Positions 1-7,712 of a stretch of DNA of 64,000 nucleotides are shown one piece after another. Within the stretch, counting starts at the first letter, position 1. Each line of letters starts with the position of its first letter. A program made the translations under genes and the position numbers. The stretch covers positions 1-64,000 of the forward strand of contig UQTA01000005.1 in NCBI GenBank assembly GCA_900543885.1, read 5' to 3'. Source of the DNA: an uncultured Clostridium sp. (lineage in GTDB: Bacteria > Bacillota > Clostridia > Lachnospirales > Lachnospiraceae). The notes below the pieces were generated by a model. The model saw nothing but the letters and a program-made list of their open reading frames with translations, was not told where the DNA came from and made no database searches.

Positions 1-88
<88 letters not shown>

Positions 89-294
89 AAAGTTGATCGA
101 AGTTCGGATTACTTAGCTTGGCTAATTTATCCTAAACCTTCATTACTTGGTTTTTGTTCTGAATTTTCTCAAATTCAAAGGTCCAAACCAGACCTTTTTA
201 ATTTTCTGAATTTTCAGGGTTTTACATACTGTTTAATCTTCAATTATCAAGGTTCTCATTTCGTTGTCAGACTTGTTTGCTGCAACGGTTACCT

Positions 295-323
295 ATTATA
301 ACCGGTTGTTTTTCATTTGTCAA
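295..323 (-). promoter_or_regulatory. rrn promoter P2 (proximal)
   Basis: On the minus strand this is a perfect sigma-A promoter: TTGACA (318-323), 17-bp spacer, TATAAT (295-300). It lies about 200 bp upstream of the 16S 5' end. The leader between them (89-290) holds no gene; it is AT-rich and presumably contains the antitermination and RNase III processing sequences, which I did not resolve. Confidence 0.9.
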
Positions 324-388
324 CAACTTTTTTAAATTATTTTTTTGTTTCTTTCGAAACATTTGCTGCTCTCTCAAGCGCGAAGATT

Positions 389-417
389 ATAATAGCAAAC
401 CTCAAAGCATTTGTCAA
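389..417 (-). promoter_or_regulatory. rrn promoter P1 (distal)
   Basis: A second promoter in the same direction: TTGACA (412-417), 17-bp spacer, TATTAT (389-394); a TATAAT overlaps it three bases further on. The block TTGTTGACAAATG with its A-rich upstream stretch is the same as in P2, so the two promoters look like a duplication. AT-rich DNA just upstream resembles UP elements. Tandem promoters are usual for rrn operons. Confidence 0.85.
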
Positions 418-487
418 CAACTTTTTTAATTTTTTTACGTTACTTACTATGTAGTATAATCCTTCATACTTGAAAGCAGAATGAACG

Positions 488-1813
488 CTACAAAAGCATA
501 AGCTGTTTCAGTCTCATATCTATCATGTCAACGGATTCTTTAATGAAAGCAGCACGTTTTTTAGGATCACTTAACTGAATGGCAGCTTCATTCATAGTTT
601 TAAAATTGGGGATTCGTTCTTTCTCTGCACCGTGCTCTTTTTCTCCCGTTGGAAGATACCACCACTGCACCCACCAGGCATCATATTGAGCCCCGGATGT
701 ATCAATTCTGGTAGCCAGAGATTTTTTTACATCTTCTGATGGTTCATCCAGCTGATTTCCGATTCCCATCTCGCTTTTTGCAGATGGATCAAACAGACAC
801 AGGCCAGCAAAAAGATCGTATTCGACCTCGATCCGAAACCATAATTCTGCTCCACCTGAAAGCGCCACACCAGGGATCACATAATTGATGCCCGGATATG
901 TAGAATTGTTCTGATGGTAATAATCTTGGGTTGCTTTATCCTGATATTCATACCAATGAAATCTGTTTTCTCTTATCATACCGTATTTTAAGGCAACATC
1001 AGACATCTGCTTTTCAAACTCTGTCATTACAGTATAAATCAGCTTTGCCTTTGTCTGATCGATCACCTCACTTATGGCAATCATGCTGCGAAAGTGATCT
1101 TCCTTACTTATAATCATATTAACCAGATCCATTTTCTGCCTTTCTCTTAAGTCACCGCTTACAAAGCGGATCGCCTGCCGGTACTGATGCAGCGTCGATA
1201 CAAGTACCAGATCCTTTTCCATCCATTCCAATTTCTGAAGCCATCCTGAAATCTCATTTTCAAAAGATATTGTCTTAACATTTGATAAATCCAGCATATA
1301 GCTTCCATCTTTTGATTCTAAACTGTATTTGGATGGCATTGTGCCATGCAATGTCAAATAGACTACATAAGTATTCTTGTCACGTTTTACAGCATATTGA
1401 TAGTAATCGCAGCACTGTGCCTGCTGCTCTCCTGCATAGATCTTAACTTCCACAGGAATAAATCTTCCATTCCCAGTAAACACAATATCTATCCTGCGTT
1501 CTTCATCGATGGGATACTCTTTATATACGGATAACGTCTGACTTAACGCTGCAGCATCCGGCTCATGAAGTACATCTTTCAAAAAATGTTCCAGATAAAT
1601 GCTTCCTTTTCCATGTCTTCCTTTTGGATTTAAAAGATCCGCAAGCATTCTGCACATCAAAACTTCTTTCGCTCCGCACTCCAGGACTTGAAAAATATTG
1701 TATTCTTGCTCTGCTTTCGCCAGTTCGCTGGACTGTACCGTTTCTTTTACTCCTCTTAACAGTTTTTCCTCATCTTTTCCTTCATAGTTTTCTATATGCT
1801 TTTCTATATTCAT
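488..1813 (-). CDS. PD-(D/E)XK nuclease superfamily protein
   Basis: Predicted 441-residue soluble protein. Counting from a GTG three codons upstream, the nuclease core is visible as RIDIVF (Asp112), then VEVK (Glu125, Lys127), followed by a Gln-rich segment (AGEQQAQ) and Tyr-rich helix. This is the order seen in the PDDEXK_4 type family of uncharacterised nuclease-like proteins. The N-terminal part (NIFQVLECGAKEVLMCRMLA) also fits that family. The ATG at 1811-1813 is chosen because GGTGG precedes it; the GTG at 1822 is an alternative. It stands alone between an rrn operon and an acyltransferase, with no methylase or helicase partner. A DNA-related or defence role is inference only. Confidence 0.75.
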   Translation of the reverse strand: MNIEKHIENYEGKDEEKLLRGVKETVQSSELAKAEQEYNIFQVLECGAKEVLMCRMLADLLNPKGRHGKGSIYLEHFLKDVLHEPDAAALSQTLSVYKEYPIDEERRIDIVFTGNGRFIPVEVKIYAGEQQAQCCDYYQYAVKRDKNTYVVYLTLHGTMPSKYSLESKDGSYMLDLSNVKTISFENEISGWLQKLEWMEKDLVLVSTLHQYRQAIRFVSGDLRERQKMDLVNMIISKEDHFRSMIAISEVIDQTKAKLIYTVMTEFEKQMSDVALKYGMIRENRFHWYEYQDKATQDYYHQNNSTYPGINYVIPGVALSGGAELWFRIEVEYDLFAGLCLFDPSAKSEMGIGNQLDEPSEDVKKSLATRIDTSGAQYDAWWVQWWYLPTGEKEHGAEKERIPNFKTMNEAAIQLSDPKKRAAFIKESVDMIDMRLKQLMLL

Positions 1814-1972
1814 ATGAGCCACCAGCAGATTTCATTAGATTGCCTTGATTTTCTGCATTCATTTTAGCATTTGCGCCATCAGATGTAAACGAATGCTTAT
1901 GCTTTGTACTTTCTTGGAAATAAAAGATATGCTATACTTAAAAACAACTTGTTAATATCCTAAGGAGATTTT

Positions 1973-3016
1973 ATGAATCTACATATAAGTGAGAAAAAGT
2001 ATGAAAAAACACAATACTATGGGTTGGATCTGCTAAAATTCCTTATGGCTCTTCTGGTAGCTGCAAGACATGTGATCCAGATCTATTACCCAGCGGAAAG
2101 CCGTTGGCGCCTGGTAATAGGAAACTGGCTGTCTAATCTGGCTGTTCCTGTTTTCTTCGTGATCGCAGGTTTTCTTCTATTTAAGAAACTTACAAATACA
2201 GACTGGACCATTATACGCCGCTATGTATGCCGCATCCTGAAATTATATATACTCTGGTGCATCATCTACTGGCCTATTGACATTTATAACTGGCATCAAA
2301 GTGGTGAACCTGTTTTAAAAACCATCCTTTTTTATTTTCAGTCCTTCCTTTTTTCCAGTACGATCACACAACTGTGGTATCTGCCAGCATTGGCAACTGC
2401 ATGCCTGATCGTATGGGCCGGTTATAAAGCAGGTTTAAAGATATGGATGCTTCTTCTGCTGACTTCCCTTCTCTTTATTTTCGGATGCAGCTGCAACAAC
2501 CAATATTTTCTGGAACATTCTCCTCGAAAGATTCAGGAATTTATCCACTGGTATGCTCCTATTTTCCTGACTACTCGGAATGGCCTTTTCTACGGAAGTC
2601 TTTATGTAACTCTTGGACTCTGGTTTTCGAAAAAGCAATGGCACATGCCGCCGCTCTTGGCTGCTGCAGGGAGTCTTATCTTTTTGGGAGTTATGTATAA
2701 AGAAGTTTCCACATTTTCCAACGCCAATATGGTATTCAGCGCAGTTCCCACCGTCGTTTGTCTGGTAGAACTTGCCATGGGATTAAAGGGAAATTCTTCC
2801 CGTTTTTTCCTTTTTTTGCGTGAACAAAGCCAATGGATTTATTTTTCCCATTATTATTTCATCCACCTGTTTTCCTGGACGATCCATTACAATCCTCTGC
2901 CTATGACCCAAAAAAATATCATGCTTTCCGTTCTTGTACCTATGTTCCTGTTTACATTTTTTATATCCTTCCTGTCCCACAGGCAGCACGGGCAGTGGCT
3001 TCGCAAACTGATCTGA
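1973..3016 (+). CDS. Acyltransferase 3 family integral membrane protein
   Basis: 347 residues with about ten hydrophobic segments. The start YYGLDLLKFLMALLVAARH matches the first helix of the acyltransferase-3 family, in which the His following the helix is part of the active site. Such enzymes move acetyl, succinyl or other acyl groups onto sugars of surface polysaccharide, teichoic acid or lipids at the cytoplasmic membrane. The ATG follows AAGGAGATTTT. It is a single-gene unit with its own terminator. The substrate cannot be told; no polysaccharide genes are next to it. Confidence 0.85.
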   Translation: MNLHISEKKYEKTQYYGLDLLKFLMALLVAARHVIQIYYPAESRWRLVIGNWLSNLAVPVFFVIAGFLLFKKLTNTDWTIIRRYVCRILKLYILWCIIYWPIDIYNWHQSGEPVLKTILFYFQSFLFSSTITQLWYLPALATACLIVWAGYKAGLKIWMLLLLTSLLFIFGCSCNNQYFLEHSPRKIQEFIHWYAPIFLTTRNGLFYGSLYVTLGLWFSKKQWHMPPLLAAAGSLIFLGVMYKEVSTFSNANMVFSAVPTVVCLVELAMGLKGNSSRFFLFLREQSQWIYFSHYYFIHLFSWTIHYNPLPMTQKNIMLSVLVPMFLFTFFISFLSHRQHGQWLRKLI

Positions 3017-3028
3017 ATCGTTCAAAGA

Positions 3029-3077
3029 ATAAAAGCTGATGCAAAAGAAATCACATTCTCTTACATCAGCTTTTATT
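3029..3077 (+). terminator. Intrinsic terminator after the acyltransferase gene
   Basis: An 11-bp perfect stem (AAAAGCTGATG at 3031-3041 with CATCAGCTTTT at 3064-3074), the second arm ending in a U-rich run. It lies 12 bp past the stop codon. Confidence 0.85.
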
Positions 3078-3079
3078 TG

Positions 3080-3230
3080 GTTACAGTTCAGCCTTGCGAA
3101 GATTTAGGGTTAAAAGTACGTTGAAAACTTGTTTTCATAAGTGCTTTTGGCCCTAAATCTTCATAAGGCAGACGCCCAAAGCTTCTTGTCCGCTATAAGC
3201 GGGCAAGAAGATGCAAGGCTGAACTGTAAC
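3080..3230. repeat. 151-bp structured repeat, copy 1
   Basis: Bounded by an 18-bp perfect inverted repeat, GTTACAGTTCAGCCTTGC and its complement. Inside are two further stem-loops: one pairs GATTTAGGGTTAAAAG with CTTTTGGCCCTAAATC, the other CTTCTTG..CCGC with GCGG..CAAGAAG. The whole would fold as an outer stem with two arms. A second copy of exactly the same length is at 51837-51987. It follows directly on the acyltransferase terminator. It could be a MITE-like element or a structured RNA; no coding content. The rest of the gap to 3320 is AT-rich and shows nothing. Confidence 0.9.
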
Positions 3231-3320
3231 TTTATTTGTCTATAAAACTTTATTCTTTTATGCTTTTATATATTTCTATATGCTTATTTACTTCTCTTAT
3301 TTATTCTCTTATTTATTATC

Positions 3321-6300
3321 TTACTTAAATGCAGCTACCAGTTCCTCTGCATCGTCATATCCCTGTCTTTGCAGTTCACTGATATACCATTCCGTTACCG
3401 GTTCTACGATTGCCTTAAAGGAATCAATATCCAGATCTGCGTTATCAACTACTTCTACACCATTCTTAGACTGCCATCTTGATAAGATTTCATCATCTCC
3501 GGCACGATTGATCTCACGCTCATACTGAACAGCCAGCTTTCCGCATTCATCTACTACTGCCTGCTGCTCAGGAGTTAAGCTGTCGTAGATATCCTGGTTA
3601 ATGCAGAAGAACAGGCAGTCATAGTTTGCGTTCCACAGTGATACATATTTCTGTACTTCCTGTACACTGGCTGCATCAATCGCAGGAAGCGGATTTTCCT
3701 GACCATCTACGGTTCCCTGCTGAAGGGCGGTATAAGTTTCAGACCAGTTCATGTTGGTAGCATCTGCGCCCCAAAGTTCATAACACTTCATCAGAAGATT
3801 GGAACCAGCCACACGTAGTTTCAGATTCTTCATATCTTCTACAGAATGTACCGGACGTACACTGTTGGTCAGCTGACGGAAGCCGTTTTCCGCCATTCCC
3901 ATACAGTGTAAACCATAAGAAGATAAAATCTCATCCATCTTTTTACCTGCTTCTCCATCCAGTTTCGCATCTGCATCTTCTACAGAATCAAAGAGATATG
4001 GTAATGATACTACATTAAAGCGCGGGTCAAATGCAGAGTAGATCAGGTTGCTGTGCATGGAGATCTGCACCGGATCACCGTTCATCAGCGCCTGGATGCC
4101 TTCGGACTGATTTCCTCCGGTCAGCTGGTCTGCTGCATATACTTCTACTTTTACTTTTCCGCCAGTTGCCTGATCCATCAGTTCTCCGAATTTACGTCCG
4201 GCCTGTGCCCAGGTACTTGTCTCCGTGGTAGAGCAGGTGAAATTCCAGGTCATTTCCGGCCAGTTTAAATCGCTGTGGTCTTCTACCTGATAAGCAGTTG
4301 TACTTCCGGAACTTTCTGCACCTGCTGCTTTCGCTGCGCTGTCTGTGAAAATATATACCAGATCCTCTGCATCTTCATAGCCCTGGTTCTTTAATTCATT
4401 GATAAACCAATCTGTTACAGGCTCTGCAGCATTTTTAAAGGACTCTACATCCAGGTCTTCATATTTTACAACTTCTACACCATTCTTGGACTGCCAGCGG
4501 TCTAAGATTTCCTCGTCTCCGGCGCGGTTGATCTCACGCTCATAAGCAACTGCCTTACGGCCTGCTTCATCTACTACCTTCTGCTGCTCCTGAGTCAGGC
4601 TGTCATAAATACCCTGATTGATACAGAAGAACAGACAGTCATAATTAGCATTCCAGAGAGAGACATATTTCTGTACTTCCTGTACACTGGCTGCATCAAT
4701 AGCAGGAAGTGGGTTTTCCTGGCCATCTACTGTCTTCTGCTGAAGAGCTGTGTAGGTTTCAGACCAGTTCATATTGGTGGCATCTGCGCCCCAGAGTTCA
4801 TAACACTTCATCAGAAGATTGGAACCTGCCACACGCAGCTTCAGATTCTTCATATCTTCTACAGAATGTACCGGACGTACACTATTTGTCAGCTGGCGGA
4901 AACCATTTTCTGCCATTCCCATACAATGGAGGTCATAGCTTTCCAGGATTTTTACCAGTTCTTCTCCTGCAGGTCCGTCTAAAACAGCATCTGCTGTCTC
5001 TACAGAATCAAACAGGTATGGAAGTGATACTACGTTAAAACGCGGGTCAAATGCAGAATAGATCAGATTGCTGTGCATAGAGATCTGCACCGGATCACCG
5101 TTCATCAGTGCCTGGATACCTTCAGACTGATTTCCTCCGGTCAGCTGATCTGCTGCATATACTTCTACTTTGATCTTGCCGCCGGTTGCCTGTTCCATTA
5201 ATTCTCCAAACTTACGTCCAGCCTGTGCCCAGGTACTGGTCTCTGTGGTAGAACAGGTGAAATTCCAGGTCATTTCCGGCCAGTCCAGATCACTATAATC
5301 TTCAATTGTATTAAAGTCATCATTATCCGTCTTGGTGGTACCGCTGTCACCGCCTGTAGAAGTTCCATTTTCAACTGCAGCGGCGCTTCCTAATGCAGCC
5401 GGAAGGAAAGTAGAGATTCCCGGAATATAGGTGATCAGCAAAAGGACTGCGATACATGCCACTACCATGGATACAACTGCGCGGGAGATCTGCTGTAATG
5501 TAACCTGCAGACCATTTTTCAGTTTCACGCCAATCGCAACAAACAGATTGACACCAACCGGAGGTGTTACCTGACCAATTGCCAGGTTGACCGTTGCCAT
5601 GATACCAAATGCGATCACATTGTAGCCTAACTGCTTGCATACAGGAAGCATGATTGGAATGAAAATATACATAGCGGAGTTTGCGTCAATAAAGCAGCCT
5701 GCGATCAGGAAGATCACATTGCAGATCAGTAAGAAAGTGAACTGATTGCCTGCCACTTTTGCCAGCAGCTCAGAAGCTGCGGTAGAAATACCGAAACGGG
5801 TACATACAAAGGAGAACAGGGACGCACATGCAACGATGAGCATAATGCCGCCTGTGGTCTTTGCAGAATCAATGAGGATATCCCAAAGATCTTTTACTTT
5901 TACTTCTTTATAAATAACCATACCTACAAAAAGACCATATACAACAGAAACTGCTGCTGCCTCAGTAGGAGTGAAAATACCGCCGTAAATACCACCAAGA
6001 ATGATAACCGGCATTAAAAATCCCCAGAATGCATCTTTAAATGCATCCAGACGCTCTTTTGCAGATGCTTTCTGTACATTGGACGGCACAACATGATTTT
6101 TGCGAACTTCCAGCATAACCACTACGATCAGGGCAAGTCCCATAAGGATACCTGGGACAATACCAGCCATGAACATATCACCAATGGAAACGCCGGTAAT
6201 GGAAGCATACACAACAAAGGCAATACTTGGCGGGATGACAATGGCAATGGAGCTGGCAGTTGCCATTAACGCTGTAGAAAATGGAGCAGAAAAGCCCCCT

Positions 6301-6683
6301 CTTTCTACCATAGCTGGGATCAGAACTGCGCCTAATGCTGCTACTGTTGCAGGACCAGAACCGGAAATAGCTCCAAAGAAGCAGGCAACAATAATACATA
6401 CATTTGCAATGCCGCCTTTGCGGTGACCAACACAGGTGTCAACAAACCGGATCAGTCTTGTGGAAATACCTGCTTTTGCCATAATGTTTCCGGATAATAC
6501 GAAAAACGGGATCGCAAGGAGCAGGAATTTACTGATACCGGAGTAAATGTTAGTTGCAACAATTGTTAAAGAAGTTCCTGAATACAGGATTGCTGCCGCG
6601 GAAGAAAGTCCCAGGCAGACAGAAATAGGTACATTTAAAACCAGTAAAACGAAAAAGGTGATAAAAAGAACTGCGCTTACCAT
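3321..6683 (-). CDS. TRAP transporter: large permease (DctM) fused to two solute-binding (DctP) domains
   Basis: 1120 residues. Residues 1-430 are a DctM/SiaM-type permease with many membrane segments and the conserved SGSGPATVAALG, PPSIAF and TPTEAAA motifs. A Gly/Thr/Asp-rich linker (about 434-462) leads to a DctP domain (about 466-780). A second linker (about 783-803) leads to another DctP domain (about 806-1120). The two DctP domains are mostly identical and start with the same WPEMTWNFTCSTT block, 340 residues apart. No separate DctP gene or signal peptide is present, so the binding domains are probably displayed outside while tethered to the last permease helix. Strong RBS AAAGGAGG; the ATG abuts the dctQ stop. 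Sodium-driven uptake of an organic acid is inferred from the family; the ligand is unknown. Confidence 0.93.
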   Translation of the reverse strand: MVSAVLFITFFVLLVLNVPISVCLGLSSAAAILYSGTSLTIVATNIYSGISKFLLLAIPFFVLSGNIMAKAGISTRLIRFVDTCVGHRKGGIANVCIIVACFFGAISGSGPATVAALGAVLIPAMVERGGFSAPFSTALMATASSIAIVIPPSIAFVVYASITGVSIGDMFMAGIVPGILMGLALIVVVMLEVRKNHVVPSNVQKASAKERLDAFKDAFWGFLMPVIILGGIYGGIFTPTEAAAVSVVYGLFVGMVIYKEVKVKDLWDILIDSAKTTGGIMLIVACASLFSFVCTRFGISTAASELLAKVAGNQFTFLLICNVIFLIAGCFIDANSAMYIFIPIMLPVCKQLGYNVIAFGIMATVNLAIGQVTPPVGVNLFVAIGVKLKNGLQVTLQQISRAVVSMVVACIAVLLLITYIPGISTFLPAALGSAAAVENGTSTGGDSGTTKTDNDDFNTIEDYSDLDWPEMTWNFTCSTTETSTWAQAGRKFGELMEQATGGKIKVEVYAADQLTGGNQSEGIQALMNGDPVQISMHSNLIYSAFDPRFNVVSLPYLFDSVETADAVLDGPAGEELVKILESYDLHCMGMAENGFRQLTNSVRPVHSVEDMKNLKLRVAGSNLLMKCYELWGADATNMNWSETYTALQQKTVDGQENPLPAIDAASVQEVQKYVSLWNANYDCLFFCINQGIYDSLTQEQQKVVDEAGRKAVAYEREINRAGDEEILDRWQSKNGVEVVKYEDLDVESFKNAAEPVTDWFINELKNQGYEDAEDLVYIFTDSAAKAAGAESSGSTTAYQVEDHSDLNWPEMTWNFTCSTTETSTWAQAGRKFGELMDQATGGKVKVEVYAADQLTGGNQSEGIQALMNGDPVQISMHSNLIYSAFDPRFNVVSLPYLFDSVEDADAKLDGEAGKKMDEILSSYGLHCMGMAENGFRQLTNSVRPVHSVEDMKNLKLRVAGSNLLMKCYELWGADATNMNWSETYTALQQGTVDGQENPLPAIDAASVQEVQKYVSLWNANYDCLFFCINQDIYDSLTPEQQAVVDECGKLAVQYEREINRAGDDEILSRWQSKNGVEVVDNADLDIDSFKAIVEPVTEWYISELQRQGYDDAEELVAAFK
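3324..5288 (-). repeat. Tandem duplication of the DctP-coding segment
   Basis: The DNA for the first binding domain (about 4344-5288) and the second (about 3324-4268) are direct copies offset by 1020 bp. By eye the proteins are about 85% identical. Differences cluster in the last third of the domain and in one helix near the middle. The offset is a multiple of three, so the reading frame is kept. Confidence 0.92.
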
Positions 6684-7202
6684 TTATTTATCCTCCTTTT
6701 TCATGTTATTTTTTTCTTCTGAATTATTTTTTGCGCATTCATCCACACAATACTCAATAAAATGCAGGATCATGCACACGGAACCAATGGGAACGAAGGA
6801 CCAGAAGATCCATTCCGGCCAGTTTAACACAAAGGTTCTCTTCTGATTTGCAAGCTGTGCCAGGACCTTGTCCATGCCGTAATAAAATAAGATTCCCATA
6901 AAAACTACGGAAAAAAATGTAATGAGAATGATCACCGGTTTTTTACAGGACTTTGGCAGACGTTCTGTTACCAGGTTTAAACCTACCAGACCGCCTTCTC
7001 TTGCAGATAATGCCGCTCCCAAAAGAGTGATCAAAACAAAAATTGCAACCACCAGCTCCTCGGTAAAAGACCATGACTGATGGATCACTTTACGTGAAAA
7101 CACGTTTCCTACTGTCAGTATAAGGATCAGGATCATCGTAGCAGCCAGAACTGCTTTTTCAACCAGTGCTGCAAAATCCATAAGCTTTTTGTACCCTTTC
7201 AT
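6684..7202 (-). CDS. TRAP transporter small permease (DctQ family)
   Basis: 172 residues with four hydrophobic helices, the DctQ pattern. The Trp-Ser-Phe-Thr-Glu-Glu segment (SWSFTEEL) after the first two helices is characteristic. DctQ forms the membrane complex with DctM, here the fused protein encoded immediately downstream. The start at 7202 is chosen because TAGGAGGGAG lies just before it; the ORF could extend 15 codons further without a ribosome site. Operon with the fusion gene; transcribed from the promoter at 7564-7592 through a long leader. Confidence 0.9.
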   Translation of the reverse strand: MKGYKKLMDFAALVEKAVLAATMILILILTVGNVFSRKVIHQSWSFTEELVVAIFVLITLLGAALSAREGGLVGLNLVTERLPKSCKKPVIILITFFSVVFMGILFYYGMDKVLAQLANQKRTFVLNWPEWIFWSFVPIGSVCMILHFIEYCVDECAKNNSEEKNNMKKEDK

Positions 7203-7557
7203 ACTGCTCCCTCCTAAATATCTATTCCTTTCCCATATAGGGTTCATCAGCAGTTTCTATGTTACTGTCGCTGCTTTTATCTGTCTTTTTATGTACCAGG
7301 AAATGAAGAAGATTTCCTGATGCATAAAAAAACCGCCCCTTAATTTTTATACATTAAGGGACGGATGATTATCTGATCTCTGACAGAAGTTTTCGCTTTT
7401 CTCGGAAAGTAAAACATCTGCAGTATCTTATAAGCATACGCTGCTGCCGCTTGCGCGGATCTTACAAAAATAAAGGTCTTAAGGCTCTTGCTCTCAGTCA
7501 ATCGAAGCCTGCCATTTATTTTTATAAAGTTCTAATTTTTAATAAAATGCCGATGTA
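7203..7557 (-). promoter_or_regulatory. Long structured leader of the TRAP operon, candidate attenuator or riboswitch
   Basis: About 355 nt of untranslated RNA lie between the promoter and dctQ. Several hairpins can be drawn: AGGCT..AGCCT near 7480-7508, CCGC..GCGG near 7447-7457, GCAG..CTGC near 7420-7447 and GTTTT..AAAAC near 7389-7414. They are followed by a strong intrinsic terminator 120 nt before the gene. The layout is that of transcription attenuation. I could not match it to TPP, SAM, T-box, guanidine or cobalamin leaders. The ligand or mechanism is unknown. Confidence 0.6.
7325..7364 (-). terminator. Intrinsic terminator inside the TRAP leader
   Basis: On the minus strand the stem CCGTCCCTTAAT pairs with ATTAAGGGGCGG (7333-7364), followed by seven U residues (7325-7331). 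It sits upstream of dctQ and downstream of its promoter, so it would stop transcription before the operon unless prevented. Confidence 0.88.
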
Positions 7558-7563
7558 CGTATT

Positions 7564-7592
7564 ATTTTACACGGATTCTTAAGCTGCGTCAA
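7564..7592 (-). promoter_or_regulatory. Sigma-A promoter of the TRAP operon
   Basis: Minus strand TTGACG (7587-7592), 17-bp spacer, TAAAAT (7564-7569). Transcription would start near 7557. No other good promoter was seen nearer to dctQ. Confidence 0.8.
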
Positions 7593-7712
7593 CCTGTTTT
7601 TGCTTTTATCATGCCCTCTGTTTGAAGAGAATTATTGACAGCCAACCCATATCGTTGTAGCATCAACCATAGAGAAAACTCCCAAAAGAAAACAGGAAAG
7701 GCGAAACATTAT

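Noticed and set aside
3321..5288. CRISPR-like or phase-variable repeat
   Set aside because: The long direct repeat is the coding duplication of DctP, not short spaced repeats; no CRISPR array was seen anywhere in the window.
7203..7557. TPP or T-box riboswitch in the TRAP leader
   Set aside because: A CTGAGAG stretch is present but the rest of the TPP core is not, and the T-box GGUGG..ACCGCG region is absent.
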